Made by a program: the position numbers and the translations under genes. Positions 20,519 through 32,392 of a stretch of DNA of 64,000 bases are shown here, one piece after another. Source of the DNA: Schlesneria sp. DSM 10557. GTDB lineage: Bacteria; Planctomycetota; Planctomycetia; Planctomycetales; Planctomycetaceae. The first letter of the stretch is position 1, and each line of letters starts with the position of its first letter. The stretch spans positions 6,223,001 to 6,287,000 of the forward strand of contig NZ_CP124747.1 of NCBI RefSeq assembly GCF_041860085.1, given 5' to 3'. The notes beneath the pieces were generated by a model. It saw only the letters and a list, made by a program, of their open reading frames with translations. It ran no database searches and had not been told where the DNA came from.

Positions 20519-22183
20519 CTAGATACCCGGAACGTCGAGATGTTCGTCTTCGGCGATCTTGCGAAGCTTCTGGAGTGCCCGAGATTCCAGTTGACGAATT
20601 CTCTCTTTTGTGACGCCCAGCTTCTGTCCGACCTGTTCGAGTGTTTGAGCGGGCTTTCCTTCTTTCAGGCCATACCGCGAAACGATGATGTCCCGTTCTC
20701 GAGGATCAAGCTGTGAAAGAATCTGCATCAGAGCTTCGTGCTGGCGTTTGTTGACGACTTCTTCGTTCAAACGTTCGCTGCGAGGATCGGATGCCTGGTG
20801 GAAAACTTCCTCATTCCCCGTTCGGAAACGTTCCAATTGGGTGTACTCGGCAGGAATCGACCGAGCGAAGTTCTTCATGATGGCCCAACTTGCGTAGGTC
20901 GAAAATTTGAACCCACGCGTGTAGTCGAACTTTTCGATGGCACGAATCAACGAAATGTTACCATCGCTGACCATCTCGAAGAAATTCGAGTTCGGCTTCA
21001 TGTGCTTCTTGGCGATCGACACCACCAGACGCAAGTTACTGCGAATCAAGAAATTCTTGACCTCATTGGCTTGCCCGATCAGACGCTCGATGGCGTCCAT
21101 ATCTTTGGTTTTCGGCTGAGTGAGATCGATCTGTCCCTGGAGCTTTGAAGCTTGATACAGCAGGAAGTTCATCTTACGGAAGTAGTAAACTTCCTCGTCC
21201 TTCGTCAGAAGTGGCACCGCGTAAAGGCTGTTCAAGTAGGGTGGCAGCCCAGGCGGGGTTTTCACTGGAGCCGATTTCTTTTCAGCCACAGGAGCTGGCT
21301 GAAGGATTTTGGCTGCAGCGTCCGCTTCTTCGAACATCGGCGAACTCATGAAGTCGATCGGTTTTTCGAGCAGTTGTTCGGCTCGCACTTCTGCGACCAT
21401 CCGATAGATGCTGGCTCGAGTCCGCCCGAACTTCTGGGCAATCTCGTCGACAGGAACACCCTTGCGGAAGCTGCGATAGATCTCCAGCTTGTGCTCTTCA
21501 GTAATGGTATTCAGAGCATTGGGGAACACCGCTGCTTCGGGATGATCCTTGTCATAGTTCTTAAGGGTGTACCGCACCGTTTCCGGCGATCGGCGGAACT
21601 TGCGGGCCAGCCGATGACTGATTTCGGTGGGGCAGCCCCCGGCCTTGGCGAGCCGGCGAGCACGTTGAATCAGCTTTTCTCGTTCCTCCACGCTCAGTTG
21701 ACTGAACTGAGAGCCACGATCGACATCTTCGGCATGTTTGGTGACGAAGCGTTCGACTGAGGAACGCAAAAAACCGACGCGTTTTCGCCCACCGAAGCGA
21801 AATCGCCGACTGACGAGACCTCGATCTCGCCAACGGGAAACGGTCTTGGACGAAACGTTAAATCGTTTGCTGACGTCTTCAACGGTCCAGACTTCTTCCC
21901 CGGCGCTATCCGCGGAAATATCGGCGTTTTCAGACAGATCTTCCACGAAACAGCGAAGGTCATGGACAGCTTCAGCACCGCTGACGACGAGATCCGGATA
22001 CATTTCTCCACGATACGTGGTGATCTTTTCGCAAATCTCGGGATATCGATAGGTTCCTGCTGGATTCAGTTCGTCCATCAGGCGTTCAGCGCGGGAAATC
22101 TGCGTCAGTTGAACATCGCGAGGAGCATACTTGATCTGCTGGTCGCGAAGTTGTTTCAGAGCAGGGTTACGATAGCGTTGCAT
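20519..22183 (-). CDS. Sigma-70 family sigma factor with multi-HTH N-terminal extension
   Basis: A 554-residue sigma factor with ATG 22183 after GGGAGGTAAATC. The C-terminal half is a sigma-70 core. Region 2 lies at about 385-455 (IRSNLRLVVSIAKKHM, EMVSDGNISLIRAIEKFDYT, FKFSTYASWAIMKNFAR) and region 4 at about 485-545 (LDPRERDIIVSRYGL, TLEQVGQKLGVTKERIRQLE). The first 280 residues are unusual. A MerR/excisionase-like HTH lies at 99-146 (WTVEDVSKRFNVSSKTVSRW). Two further HTH-like segments lie near 183-212 and 243-268. Long forms like this occur in planctomycetes; the extra HTHs may bind promoter DNA or a regulator. It has its own terminator and an unshared upstream region. Confidence 0.92.
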   Translation of the reverse strand: MQRYRNPALKQLRDQQIKYAPRDVQLTQISRAERLMDELNPAGTYRYPEICEKITTYRGEMYPDLVVSGAEAVHDLRCFVEDLSENADISADSAGEEVWTVEDVSKRFNVSSKTVSRWRDRGLVSRRFRFGGRKRVGFLRSSVERFVTKHAEDVDRGSQFSQLSVEEREKLIQRARRLAKAGGCPTEISHRLARKFRRSPETVRYTLKNYDKDHPEAAVFPNALNTITEEHKLEIYRSFRKGVPVDEIAQKFGRTRASIYRMVAEVRAEQLLEKPIDFMSSPMFEEADAAAKILQPAPVAEKKSAPVKTPPGLPPYLNSLYAVPLLTKDEEVYYFRKMNFLLYQASKLQGQIDLTQPKTKDMDAIERLIGQANEVKNFLIRSNLRLVVSIAKKHMKPNSNFFEMVSDGNISLIRAIEKFDYTRGFKFSTYASWAIMKNFARSIPAEYTQLERFRTGNEEVFHQASDPRSERLNEEVVNKRQHEALMQILSQLDPRERDIIVSRYGLKEGKPAQTLEQVGQKLGVTKERIRQLESRALQKLRKIAEDEHLDVPGI

Positions 22184-22677
22184 GATTTACCTCCCGTCGT
22201 TGAGGACAGGTTTCAAACATAATTGTCAGTCTGACAGAGCGAACTTGACGGACAGGCTATATGCAAAGCAGATGCCGGTCTGATCACGTGCGACTGACAG
22301 CACTCGTCGCCACTACTTATAGTACGTGCAAAAGAGACACTTAGATCAAAAAAAAGTTCAAAGGTGACTTGTTTTTACGTAACTCGCTTTCTAAACGAGG
22401 GTTATGTGACCAGTCTCCGGCCTTGCGAGTATGTGCAAAAATTGCAAGCCGTTACGGGGTGTTTTCCTCGATCAATTCTCCAGTTGGATTTCAGGTTCGG
22501 GCAAGCAGTCGCTCCCATCCCCTACATCCGGACCCATCGCCATAGAGCGTTCTTTGAGCGATCGATCTGCTGAATCAGGCACCTCTCCTTCGACAAGATT
22601 GAAGGCTCATCGGCACGAAACCGAATTCATGAGATGAAATCTGTCAGTGCATTCAGTTGATTTTCACGGAGGTCCGC
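22184..22677. promoter_or_regulatory. Divergent spacer upstream of the sigma factor
   Basis: About 490 bases without a credible gene. It must contain the sigma factor promoter and that of the small membrane protein at 22678. An 11-base near-palindrome (gtcagtctgac) lies near 22225. I cannot assign promoter boxes. Confidence 0.4.
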
Positions 22678-22887
22678 ATGTTCAATCTCCTGCAGTCCGC
22701 GAATGACGATCAAACCGCAATTGGTTTATGCGTTCTCGTGCTTGCGACATCTGCCTTTTTTGTCTTTGTCAGTTTTCACCTGGGTCCCGCAGGCAAAAAA
22801 CGCCGGACTCTGGAACTGCAAGGGGGCGATTGGTCTCGGAACTCTCCAATCACGGAAGACTTTCAGGCGCATGACCGGGCCGCCTGA
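22678..22887 (+). CDS. Small single-span membrane protein
   Basis: A 69-residue protein with ATG 22678 just after ACGGAGGTCC. One membrane helix lies at about 13-37 (TAIGLCVLVLATSAFFVFVS), followed by a basic then mixed tail. No family is recognised. It is followed on the same strand by the exported protein at 23061, so the two may be co-transcribed. Confidence 0.6.
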   Translation: MFNLLQSANDDQTAIGLCVLVLATSAFFVFVSFHLGPAGKKRRTLELQGGDWSRNSPITEDFQAHDRAA

Positions 22888-23060
22888 GAGGCGGTTGTCA
22901 GCGTCTGGCTGACGTGAAGTTGATAGGATTCGTTTCAACCCCACTCAAGCGCCGAACGAAGTTCGAATTTGTGCAAGTGGTTCCTGAAAATCCTGTGGAA
23001 AGCAGTCGTCGTCGGCGATATTTTCGAAAAATGCAATCGACACCAAACAGGAGCGACTTG

Positions 23061-23582
23061 ATGCGAAGTGCAGCGTGGGTTTTGACGGCCACCAGTCTGG
23101 TCGCGTTCGGATACGTTTTGGGCTCAACCCAGGTTTTCCCGCTCGCACATGCTCAGCCGGACGACGTTTCTGTCTCTGAAGAATCGACGAAAAAAATTGT
23201 CGAAGCCCATGATGCACTCAAGAAGGCGATGGAGCAGTTGAAGCTCGAATCCCGTTACGAATCGGTAACGAAAGGGGTCAACTCGTACGCTGTTCTCGTG
23301 GGTGGCATCAACGCCAAGGAAGATCTGGAAAGCGGCCAGGGTGTCGATCCGGAAACATTTGCCGCGCTCAGCACGGCGGCCTACCAACTGAAGAAGTACA
23401 GCATTAAAGATGACTCCCTGGCAGACTGGGTTGATACAAACCTGCTGGGGTACGACAACAATGGCCATTTGACGTATCGGAACAAGGTCGTCCGTATCTA
23501 TTCGATCTCTCGCTTGCGAAGGCTGGACGCGCAGCGAATGGTCATCCTTGGTGAAACAACAGACAACAAAAAAGCCCGATAG
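23061..23582 (+). CDS. Exported protein of unknown function
   Basis: A 173-residue protein. I chose ATG 23061 because AGGAG lies seven bases upstream and it gives a clean signal peptide (RSAAWVLTATSLVAFGYVLG, cleavage probably after AHA near residue 31). The longer frames add basic sequence without a ribosome binding site. The mature part is helical and charged, and no domain is recognised. It has the look of the short secreted proteins of unknown role common in planctomycetes. It lies upstream of the large VWA-type protein with a 190-base gap. Confidence 0.7.
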   Translation: MRSAAWVLTATSLVAFGYVLGSTQVFPLAHAQPDDVSVSEESTKKIVEAHDALKKAMEQLKLESRYESVTKGVNSYAVLVGGINAKEDLESGQGVDPETFAALSTAAYQLKKYSIKDDSLADWVDTNLLGYDNNGHLTYRNKVVRIYSISRLRRLDAQRMVILGETTDNKKAR

Positions 23583-23773
23583 TGAGTTTTGATGCTCCGC
23601 TTCCGCCCCTCTCCGGTACGGATGTGATGAACAAATTGCGTGAGATGAAGGGATTTTCTTTCCCTTCGCCTCGCGAGACCCGTTAGGATTGAACTGCATT
23701 TCCCACGCGCCGCACTAACCTGGAAATAATCGTTTCAGGTGCTGGACTCTCACCAGAAGCGAGGAACTTTGTC

Positions 23774-26362
23774 ATGAACCGATCAATTTTCAAAAGACTG
23801 CTCTGGGCTCCGGTGTTAGCCGCCAGTTTTGGCGTGATGGACTTGAGTGCATTCGAAGTTTCTTCGCCCGCACCCGTGCTGAAGCACGTTCAGGGTAATG
23901 GCGATGCCGTCCAGGCGCTGCTTTTCCGATTGCAGCAGCCACAACTGGGCGTGACCGCTCACGACCACATGGTCTTCATTGATACGTCCGCCAGTCAGAT
24001 CGGGGCGCATCGGGTCCATGCTCTGAGTGTGCTGGAATCGATGATCAAGTCGTTGCCTCAGCAGGATCGTGTCCGAATTTTCGCCATTGATGTGCAAGCT
24101 GAACCGTTGATGGCCAGCATGTCCGCTCCGAGCAGTTCGTCGGTGATGGATGCCATCGCCGCGCTGAAAAGCCGAGTCCCTCTTGGCGCGACCAACCTGG
24201 AAGAACTGGTCAGCACGGCTCTTGCTTCCGCCGAAGAAGGACGGAACGCGTCGATCACTTACATCGGTGATGGCCTGAGCACTGCTGATCTGCTGGAATC
24301 TAAAGAACTGCTCAGCATGGTCCAGGACCTGCGTGAAGAGAAGATTGCGTTCCACAGCTACGGCGTGGGACCACAGATGAATCTCCAGTTGCTGGGAATC
24401 CTGGCACATCAGACTGGTGGGTATGTCAACTTCGACAATCGAAAAGATGTGCCGCGAAAATCTGATGAGGCGACCGAAAAGAATCGCTCCGATGCCGAAT
24501 CCCAGTTTGCCGTCAGTGCGGGTGAGAAACTCGCCCTGGCCGTGCAGCAGCCGGTCTACTTCCCCAATCAGGTCGAGCTGACTGGTGACATCGAATCTAC
24601 CCTTCCCGCACTGCCACTCCGCAGTGATCGTGAAACAATCCACGTGATTCGCGGCGAACTGTCTGCGAATTCCCGGGTTGTCTTCACCGGAGCCGACGCT
24701 GCGGAAACGATGGAATGGAAGTTGTCCGCTCCCGTACAACGACCAGGGAGCGCGTTTCTGGTGGCCGTTGCGGAGCAGGCCGATCAGGACCAGGGTTTGA
24801 GCAACTCGCTTGCGGGCGCTGACCTGATGCATGTCTACCAGGATGGATTCCTGAACTCGATGGACGCGGCCCTGCAGTTCGGTGCTCAACAGCTCGAACG
24901 GGGCCAGGCGAAGCAGGCTGCCGAACTCGCTCAGCGAATCGCGCAAGTTGATCCTTCCAATGTGGCCGCGAAGACGCTGGCCAGCTCTTCCGCGCGGCTT
25001 CAGGTGATGCAGGTATCGCAGGTTCCTGCCGCACCCGCTCCCGGCAATCTCGATTCGCGTAGTGAGGCACTCGATGACTCAAGTTTGACGCGGGATCAAG
25101 ATCAATTGATCCGTGTTAAGACTCAAAAGCTGCAAAACGAGGTCGGGAACGCGATCAACAAGGCTCGCCAAGCGAGCGATCCCGAATCGGGTCTTGCCTA
25201 CTTGAAACAAGTACAAACTGCGGTCAAGTCGTCGTCAGACATCGCTGATGAAGACCGGAACTACATGCAGAAGCGTCTGGAGAGCGAAATCTACCAGATG
25301 AAAAATCGGATGGATAAGGAAGCTCAGGATCGAGTTCACCTCGCCGAACGGATGTCGCAGATCGAAGCGGAGCGAAGACTGACTGAGCAGTTGCAGCTCG
25401 AAGAAGAAAAACTGGAAGGCTTGATCGATCGGGTCCGGTCGTTGATGTCGGAAGGTTTCCACGGTCGCGAAGATGCGTTCGGCGAAGCCCAGAATGTGGC
25501 TGACGTTGCTATTATGCTTCGACCTGGTGAAGGTACCTCGGCCGTCGCTCGATTCAGTGCGGAAGCGGCACACCAGATTGCTCGTGCAAATCGCCTGCGT
25601 GCTCGACGCGCAGACCAGTTCCTCGAAGCGCTTTATCAAGTCGAAGTGGCGCACATTCCATTCCCTGATGAGCCCCCCATTCGATTCCCGAACGCCGAAG
25701 TCTGGAAAGCTTTGACGGAACGTCGACGGAAATGGGCTCAGGTTGATCTGAAGAAAGACAGCCCACGGGAACAGCGAATCCAGGAAGCATTGAAAGAGTC
25801 GACGGAAGTCTCGTTCACTGACCAGCCGCTGAAAGATGCACTCGACTATCTTGAAGAATTGCATGGAATCGAAATCATCATCGACGATGCTGCTCTTGCG
25901 GATGCGGCAATCAGTACCGATCAGCCTGTGAACCTCAATATCACAGGAATCACGCTGCGAAGTGCACTTCGTCTGATGCTCGAACGATTGCAGTTGACGT
26001 ATATCATCGAAGATGAAGTCATGCAGATCACGACTCAGGAAAAAGCGGAAGAGAAAACCTCGACCCGCGTCTACCCCGTGGCTGACCTTGCCGTGCCGAT
26101 CACAGCTCCTCGTGGAGGTGGCATGATGGGTGGTATGGGCGGCGGCATGGGTGGCATGGGCGGCATGGGCGGTGGTATGGGTGGCATGGGCGGCGGCATG
26201 GGTGGTATGGGCGGCGGGTTTGGTGGTGGTGGTTTCTTCAACATCGCCCCCGAACAGGTATTCCAGCAGGATGACGCACAGCGTGCTGATGCTGCACCCG
26301 CCGGTGCACCCAAGTTGGACAATAAGTCCATTCAGAACCGGAAAAAAAAACGAACTCTGTAG
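23774..26362 (+). CDS. Secreted VWA/STN-like protein with Gly-Met-rich region
   Basis: An 862-residue exported protein with a signal peptide at 1-27. A von Willebrand A domain (about 65-215) has the metal site FIDTSASQ (Asp70, Ser72, Ser74), a later TNLEE and YIGDGLSTAD. A TPR-like pair lies at about 360-400, and a long coiled coil at about 445-560. A segment at 675-755 resembles the STN/secretin N-terminal fold (VSFTDQPLKDALDYLEELHG, ITLRSALRLMLERLQLTYII). Residues about 778-822 are made almost only of Gly and Met, followed by a basic end. It probably works in the periplasm with the TPR/DUF2135-like protein 50 bases downstream. The function is unknown. Confidence 0.85.
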   Translation: MNRSIFKRLLWAPVLAASFGVMDLSAFEVSSPAPVLKHVQGNGDAVQALLFRLQQPQLGVTAHDHMVFIDTSASQIGAHRVHALSVLESMIKSLPQQDRVRIFAIDVQAEPLMASMSAPSSSSVMDAIAALKSRVPLGATNLEELVSTALASAEEGRNASITYIGDGLSTADLLESKELLSMVQDLREEKIAFHSYGVGPQMNLQLLGILAHQTGGYVNFDNRKDVPRKSDEATEKNRSDAESQFAVSAGEKLALAVQQPVYFPNQVELTGDIESTLPALPLRSDRETIHVIRGELSANSRVVFTGADAAETMEWKLSAPVQRPGSAFLVAVAEQADQDQGLSNSLAGADLMHVYQDGFLNSMDAALQFGAQQLERGQAKQAAELAQRIAQVDPSNVAAKTLASSSARLQVMQVSQVPAAPAPGNLDSRSEALDDSSLTRDQDQLIRVKTQKLQNEVGNAINKARQASDPESGLAYLKQVQTAVKSSSDIADEDRNYMQKRLESEIYQMKNRMDKEAQDRVHLAERMSQIEAERRLTEQLQLEEEKLEGLIDRVRSLMSEGFHGREDAFGEAQNVADVAIMLRPGEGTSAVARFSAEAAHQIARANRLRARRADQFLEALYQVEVAHIPFPDEPPIRFPNAEVWKALTERRRKWAQVDLKKDSPREQRIQEALKESTEVSFTDQPLKDALDYLEELHGIEIIIDDAALADAAISTDQPVNLNITGITLRSALRLMLERLQLTYIIEDEVMQITTQEKAEEKTSTRVYPVADLAVPITAPRGGGMMGGMGGGMGGMGGMGGGMGGMGGGMGGMGGGFGGGGFFNIAPEQVFQQDDAQRADAAPAGAPKLDNKSIQNRKKKRTL
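26110..26240 (+). repeat. ggcatg/ggtatg minisatellite coding for Gly-Met repeats
   Basis: In-frame tandem 6-15 base units based on ggcatg and ggcggc, coding for (Gly-Gly-Met)n in the VWA protein. A very similar array lies at the end of groEL1 (31793-31876). Confidence 0.9.
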
Positions 26363-26412
26363 GCCCCGCACGTAAGAGTGCCCAATCGGGTGCCTCTGCC
26401 CGGAGTTTACGA

Positions 26413-27735
26413 ATGCGAAGTCAGCGAGATTTGTCCGTTCGGACGAGTCTCGCTGATCGCACTTATCGGCTGACCCGGCAGCAACGAAGTCCGCAGGTAC
26501 CCGCGGCGTCAACGGCAAAGGAGAGAGCTGAGTTCTGGTCTGGATTCTTCCAGGACGAGGTGTCGCCTGAGACGGTCCGGGATGTCGTTGCGGAACTTGT
26601 CGAGAGCCGCAAGCACGAAGATGTGATCAGCTGTATCGAACAGGCAATTCTGCAGGGGCAAATTCAACCGTGGATGTATCAGGTTCTGGCCATGTCGATG
26701 CAGGCGGCGGGCCGCCCGAATTCTCAGATTGAGCGAGTCCTGCTCTCGAGCCAGGACGTGGTGCTCAATGATCCCCGATCGATGATGCATCTGGCCGCCT
26801 ATCTGGCCCGATTCGAACGTTATGACCGGGCGCTGGAACTCTATCGGCAGGCCGCGGCTCTGGATCCTTCCCGGCCCGAAGCCTATGTACTTGCCCTGGA
26901 ATTGGCTGTGCGAGCCAAGAACTATGACGCAATTGCCTGGTCTGCTCCTGAGGTACTTTCGTTCTCGTGGGCCAAAGGTCGCGAAAAACTGAATCAACTT
27001 GCCGAAGCATCCGCAGCGGATGCGTCCACCGCGCTTCTGAAGGCGGGCGACCATGCCAAAGCGCTCAAGCTCGATCTGGACATGCGCAAGGCACGTCGGC
27101 TGGATCTGGTCGTAAGACTGGAATGGAGCGGTCAGGGGGACCTCGATCTCGAGATTCATGAGCCTGGGGGAACCGTTTGCTCGACGATTAATCCCGCAAC
27201 CACCGCGGGAGGCATCTTCACTCACGATGGCTTCGGACCAATCCAGGCACGCTGCTATGAAGAGTACCTCTGCCCTCAAGGGCTCAAGGGTGAGTACCGT
27301 GCTGTCATCAAGCATTCTTCAGGAGACATCGTCGGTAAGCGGGCTCAACTGAGCGTGACCCGAAATCGGGGAACCCCGTACGAGGAGACACTGGTCGAGA
27401 CAATCCTGCTGGGTCCGGTCGATCAGTCCGTGCGGTTTTCCCTGTCCGGGGGACGACGTATAGAGGGGCAACTCGCCGAGCGTGAGCTCAAGGTTGGGAC
27501 GCAGCAACCTGTCAAAGGATCGGTTCTGGCTCAACTGGGCCAAGGTGGCGGAGTTGGTCAAATTGCCCAGCGAGGATCCGCAGTGGGATTTACTCCGATC
27601 ATTACGCAGATCAATGAAGGTGTCCGACTCGGTGCTCTGGCCACCGTGTCGGGTGATCGACGGTATGTTCGGATTAATGCAACGCCCGTGTTCTCAGCGA
27701 TCACGGACGTTTTCACGTTTACTTTCCAGCAGTAG
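26413..27735 (+). CDS. TPR protein with DUF2135-like domain
   Basis: A 440-residue protein, ATG 26413 after CGGAG, with no clear signal peptide. Residues 45-225 are helical with TPR-like repeats ([20 protein letters not shown]). Residues 230-310 resemble DUF2135 (YfaP): [31 protein letters not shown], and [15 protein letters not shown]. The last 50 residues ([20 protein letters not shown]) look like a planctomycete secretin-type or beta-rich end. The gene follows the VWA/STN protein by 50 bases and is likely its operon partner. Its 3' end overlaps the end of the convergent ispG by 17 bases. Confidence 0.8.
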   Translation: MRSQRDLSVRTSLADRTYRLTRQQRSPQVPAASTAKERAEFWSGFFQDEVSPETVRDVVAELVESRKHEDVISCIEQAILQGQIQPWMYQVLAMSMQAAGRPNSQIERVLLSSQDVVLNDPRSMMHLAAYLARFERYDRALELYRQAAALDPSRPEAYVLALELAVRAKNYDAIAWSAPEVLSFSWAKGREKLNQLAEASAADASTALLKAGDHAKALKLDLDMRKARRLDLVVRLEWSGQGDLDLEIHEPGGTVCSTINPATTAGGIFTHDGFGPIQARCYEEYLCPQGLKGEYRAVIKHSSGDIVGKRAQLSVTRNRGTPYEETLVETILLGPVDQSVRFSLSGGRRIEGQLAERELKVGTQQPVKGSVLAQLGQGGGVGQIAQRGSAVGFTPIITQINEGVRLGALATVSGDRRYVRINATPVFSAITDVFTFTFQQ

Positions 27736-28867
27736 CCTTTTCGGCGATGACCAGGTCGAGTTCTTCCTTCAGGCGGGGCAGGATGGCGTCGTAGGGGAAT
27801 GCACCCAGTTCCTTTGCCCCTTTCTTCAGGTTGACAAAGTTAGGACCACACCAAAGTCCCAGGTCGGCATCGTCCGTTTCCCCCGGGCCATTCACGCGGC
27901 AGCCCATGACGGCAATCGTGACGGCATGGTCTTCCGCGTAGGAGGTCATTTCCTTGACCTGTTGAGCGAGCTCGATGAATGCTTCGTTCTCAACGCGTGA
28001 GCAACTCGGGCAACTGATGATATTGAGTGTTTTCAGTCCGAAGTCGACGAACGAACGAACCCGTCCGGCGGCGATGTCTGCAAGAATCTTCTTGCCGGCG
28101 ACAATTTCTTCGGACTTGCGGGAGTTGGGAACCGTCAGGGACACACGAATCGTGTCACCAATTCCCTGGCTGATCAGTTGCTCGAAGGCGATACGTGTTT
28201 TAATGATTCCGTCAGGGGGCATACCTGCCTCGGTGACGCCCAGGTGCAATGGAATGTCGGATCGCTTTTCCGCGAATCGACGATTCCCTTCGATCACCTT
28301 TTGCGGATCTGAATCTTTCAGGGACACGCAGTAACGCGTAAAGCCGATCTCGTCGAGAAAGTCACAGTGTTCCCAGGCACTTTCGAGCATCGGAGTCAGG
28401 CTGTCTTCGGGGTCGTATTTTTCTTTCTTGGCAGGGTCGACCGATCCGCAATTCACTCCCACACGCAGAGCGCAGTCATTGTCTTGGGCAATCGATGCCA
28501 GATATTGGACTTTTTCTTGCCAGGGCTTGGACCGTTCGTGGTGGTAGAGATGCCCGGGGTTGTAGCGGATCTTGTTCACGGACGGAGCGACAATTTCAGC
28601 GAGTCGGTAGTTTTCCTGTAGGTCGACGACCAGGTTTGCCTTGGTTTGTTTGCGGATCTCTGCCAGCGCTGCGGCGTCCTTCTGGTTGTCGACCGCCACA
28701 CGGATGACGTCCGCGCCAGCGGCGAACAAGTCTTCAATCTGCTGTACCGTGGCGTCGATGTTCTGAGTGTGAGTGGCGGTCATGCTCTGGACAGCGATCG
28801 GGTGATTGCCTCCGATGGTGATCGAACCGATTTTCACATCTCGCGTCGGGTTACGCCGAAGTTCCAC
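27719..28867 (-). CDS. ispG: 4-hydroxy-3-methylbut-2-enyl diphosphate synthase (IspG)
   Basis: A 382-residue iron-sulfur enzyme of the MEP isoprenoid pathway. It converts methylerythritol cyclodiphosphate to HMBPP using a 4Fe-4S cluster. The N-terminal TIM-barrel part has [21 protein letters not shown]. The cluster ligands are the Cys of ISCPSCSR and the third in [15 protein letters not shown] 28867 has GGAG eight bases upstream. The two-domain length is that of the bacterial form without the plant-type insert. The gene ends inside the last codons of the convergent TPR/DUF2135 gene. Confidence 0.97.
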   Translation of the reverse strand: MELRRNPTRDVKIGSITIGGNHPIAVQSMTATHTQNIDATVQQIEDLFAAGADVIRVAVDNQKDAAALAEIRKQTKANLVVDLQENYRLAEIVAPSVNKIRYNPGHLYHHERSKPWQEKVQYLASIAQDNDCALRVGVNCGSVDPAKKEKYDPEDSLTPMLESAWEHCDFLDEIGFTRYCVSLKDSDPQKVIEGNRRFAEKRSDIPLHLGVTEAGMPPDGIIKTRIAFEQLISQGIGDTIRVSLTVPNSRKSEEIVAGKKILADIAAGRVRSFVDFGLKTLNIISCPSCSRVENEAFIELAQQVKEMTSYAEDHAVTIAVMGCRVNGPGETDDADLGLWCGPNFVNLKKGAKELGAFPYDAILPRLKEELDLVIAEKATAGK

Positions 28868-29206
28868 TCTCGCATCTCCGAAGTGCCGTTAATCTCTAGG
28901 ACCTCGGGGGATTCTAGTGGCCCATTGTCACATGAGCGAGTCTGGGTGACGCCGCAAGCAAGAAAATGCACGCGGGCCGGAAGGGAGACCAATTGTCGCT
29001 GCTCCGCTACGACGCAAAGAAGCAACGAGCAGACGGTGGTCTGACATGCTCGCTGTTCTTCGAGGTTCCTGTTCCCTTGGCTGCCGATGAAACACGACTG
29101 ACGGGATTGCCGGAAAACGAGGTGACCAGGGCGGGCGATCAGGCTCTGCGTTCCTTACATGTCCCGAGGGTGTCTGGTTGGTTCCGCGACTGTTGTAACG
29201 CGGCTT
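28868..29206. other. Spacer between fliJ-like gene and ispG
   Basis: About 340 bases in which I see no gene, terminator or clear repeat. It should contain the ispG promoter on the minus strand. Confidence 0.5.
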
Positions 29207-29647
29207 CTACGCAACCCGGCGGTGGGAGCGGAGCGAGTCGTCGAATTCCAGACGCTCTGCTTTCAGGCTGGATCGGAGGTATTCGGATCGCTGTCGTTCC
29301 GCGAGTCGTTCCAGGCTTTTGACCGATTGGTCGACGGCGATTAATTCTTTCAGGCCGAGATCCCATTTCCGTTTGGCGAGTCGGATGGTCGCCTGCAGTT
29401 GCAGAAGTTCGCGTCCCAGTTGTTCGCAGTACCGCTGGCGTGTGGCGATCTGTTCGGGTGACAACGCCTCTGCGTCGTTGAGATTGCGAAGTTCCTCGAC
29501 GACCTTGTCCCGTGTGACGTGGAGTGATTCACTCGCCTGAACCGCTGCGGCATGGTCGCGTTCCAATAGAGACACTGCCTGACGCAGCTCGTTTCTTTCG
29601 GACTGACGGACTTTCAAAACGGATTGCAGTGAAAATTGGAACGACAT
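29207..29647 (-). CDS. fliJ: FliJ-like flagellar export chaperone
   Basis: A 146-residue all-helical protein with ATG 29647 after AAGGATGATCC. The start MSFQFSLQSVLKVRQSERNE matches the FliJ family (FxFxLxxVLxxR...E). The rest is a long two-stranded coiled coil with the family layout and charge pattern. FliJ sits with the FliI ATPase in the flagellar export machine. Here no fliH, fliI or other flagellar gene is adjacent, which is unusual. A distant coiled-coil protein of other function remains possible. Confidence 0.75.
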   Translation of the reverse strand: MSFQFSLQSVLKVRQSERNELRQAVSLLERDHAAAVQASESLHVTRDKVVEELRNLNDAEALSPEQIATRQRYCEQLGRELLQLQATIRLAKRKWDLGLKELIAVDQSVKSLERLAERQRSEYLRSSLKAERLEFDDSLRSHRRVA

Positions 29648-31879
<2,232 letters not shown>

Positions 31880-31974
31880 GCCTGGCCGTTCAGAACTGAC
31901 TTCCGACTGTCTGATTCCAAATTAGATTTTCAATTGAAAATAGAATCAAAATTCTTTCGCAGGAGATTGAAGCG

Positions 31975-32265
31975 ATGAAATTGACGCCACTTGACGATCG
32001 AGTTGTTGTTGAACCATTGTCCGCCGAAGAGAAGACCGCAGGCGGTATCGTTCTGCCAGATACGGCCAAAGAAAAGCCCCAGCGCGGCAAGGTCATCGCA
32101 GTGGGCCCCGGCCGGTTGCTCGACAGTGGCGAACGCTCACCCATCGCGGTTGCAGTTGGCGATGAAGTTCTGTTCTCCAAATACGGCGGGACCGAAATCG
32201 AAGTCGACAAGAAGGACATCAAGATTCTGCGCGAATCGGATATCCTCGCGAAGGTGTTGGCATAA
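31975..32265 (+). CDS. groES: GroES co-chaperonin
   Basis: A 96-residue lid protein of the chaperonin, ATG 31975 with AGGAG nine bases upstream. Family features are [14 protein letters not shown], the mobile loop [29 protein letters not shown], and [18 protein letters not shown] near the end. It lies between the two groEL genes and may serve both. A strong hairpin downstream (32291-32344) could separate or process the groEL2 message. Confidence 0.97.
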   Translation: MKLTPLDDRVVVEPLSAEEKTAGGIVLPDTAKEKPQRGKVIAVGPGRLLDSGERSPIAVAVGDEVLFSKYGGTEIEVDKKDIKILRESDILAKVLA

Positions 32266-32290
32266 GGCTTTGATGGAGTCAGCTGATTTA

Positions 32291-32344
32291 TCACGCGACC
32301 AGGGGGAGAGCGAAACTCGCCCCCCCTGTGGTTCGCGGGGTGAT
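32291..32344 (+). other. Imperfect GC-rich stem-loop between groES and groEL2
   Basis: Segments tcac, gcga, cc, aggggg and gag on the left pair with matching segments on the right, with small bulges on the right side. There is no T tract. It may be an mRNA processing or stabilising site or a weak attenuator. Confidence 0.45.
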
Positions 32345-32392
32345 CAGTGAATTCGCATTCTCGAATTTTCATTTTCCCACTGGAGTCCCGTT

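Noticed and set aside
23816..24946. A 376-codon minus-strand frame opposite the VWA domain
   Set aside because: Antisense shadow; the VWA metal-site motif is on the plus strand.
25235..26518. A 427-codon minus-strand frame with His/Ala/Thr repeats
   Set aside because: Its repeats are the reverse reading of the Gly-Met coding array in the VWA gene; no independent support.
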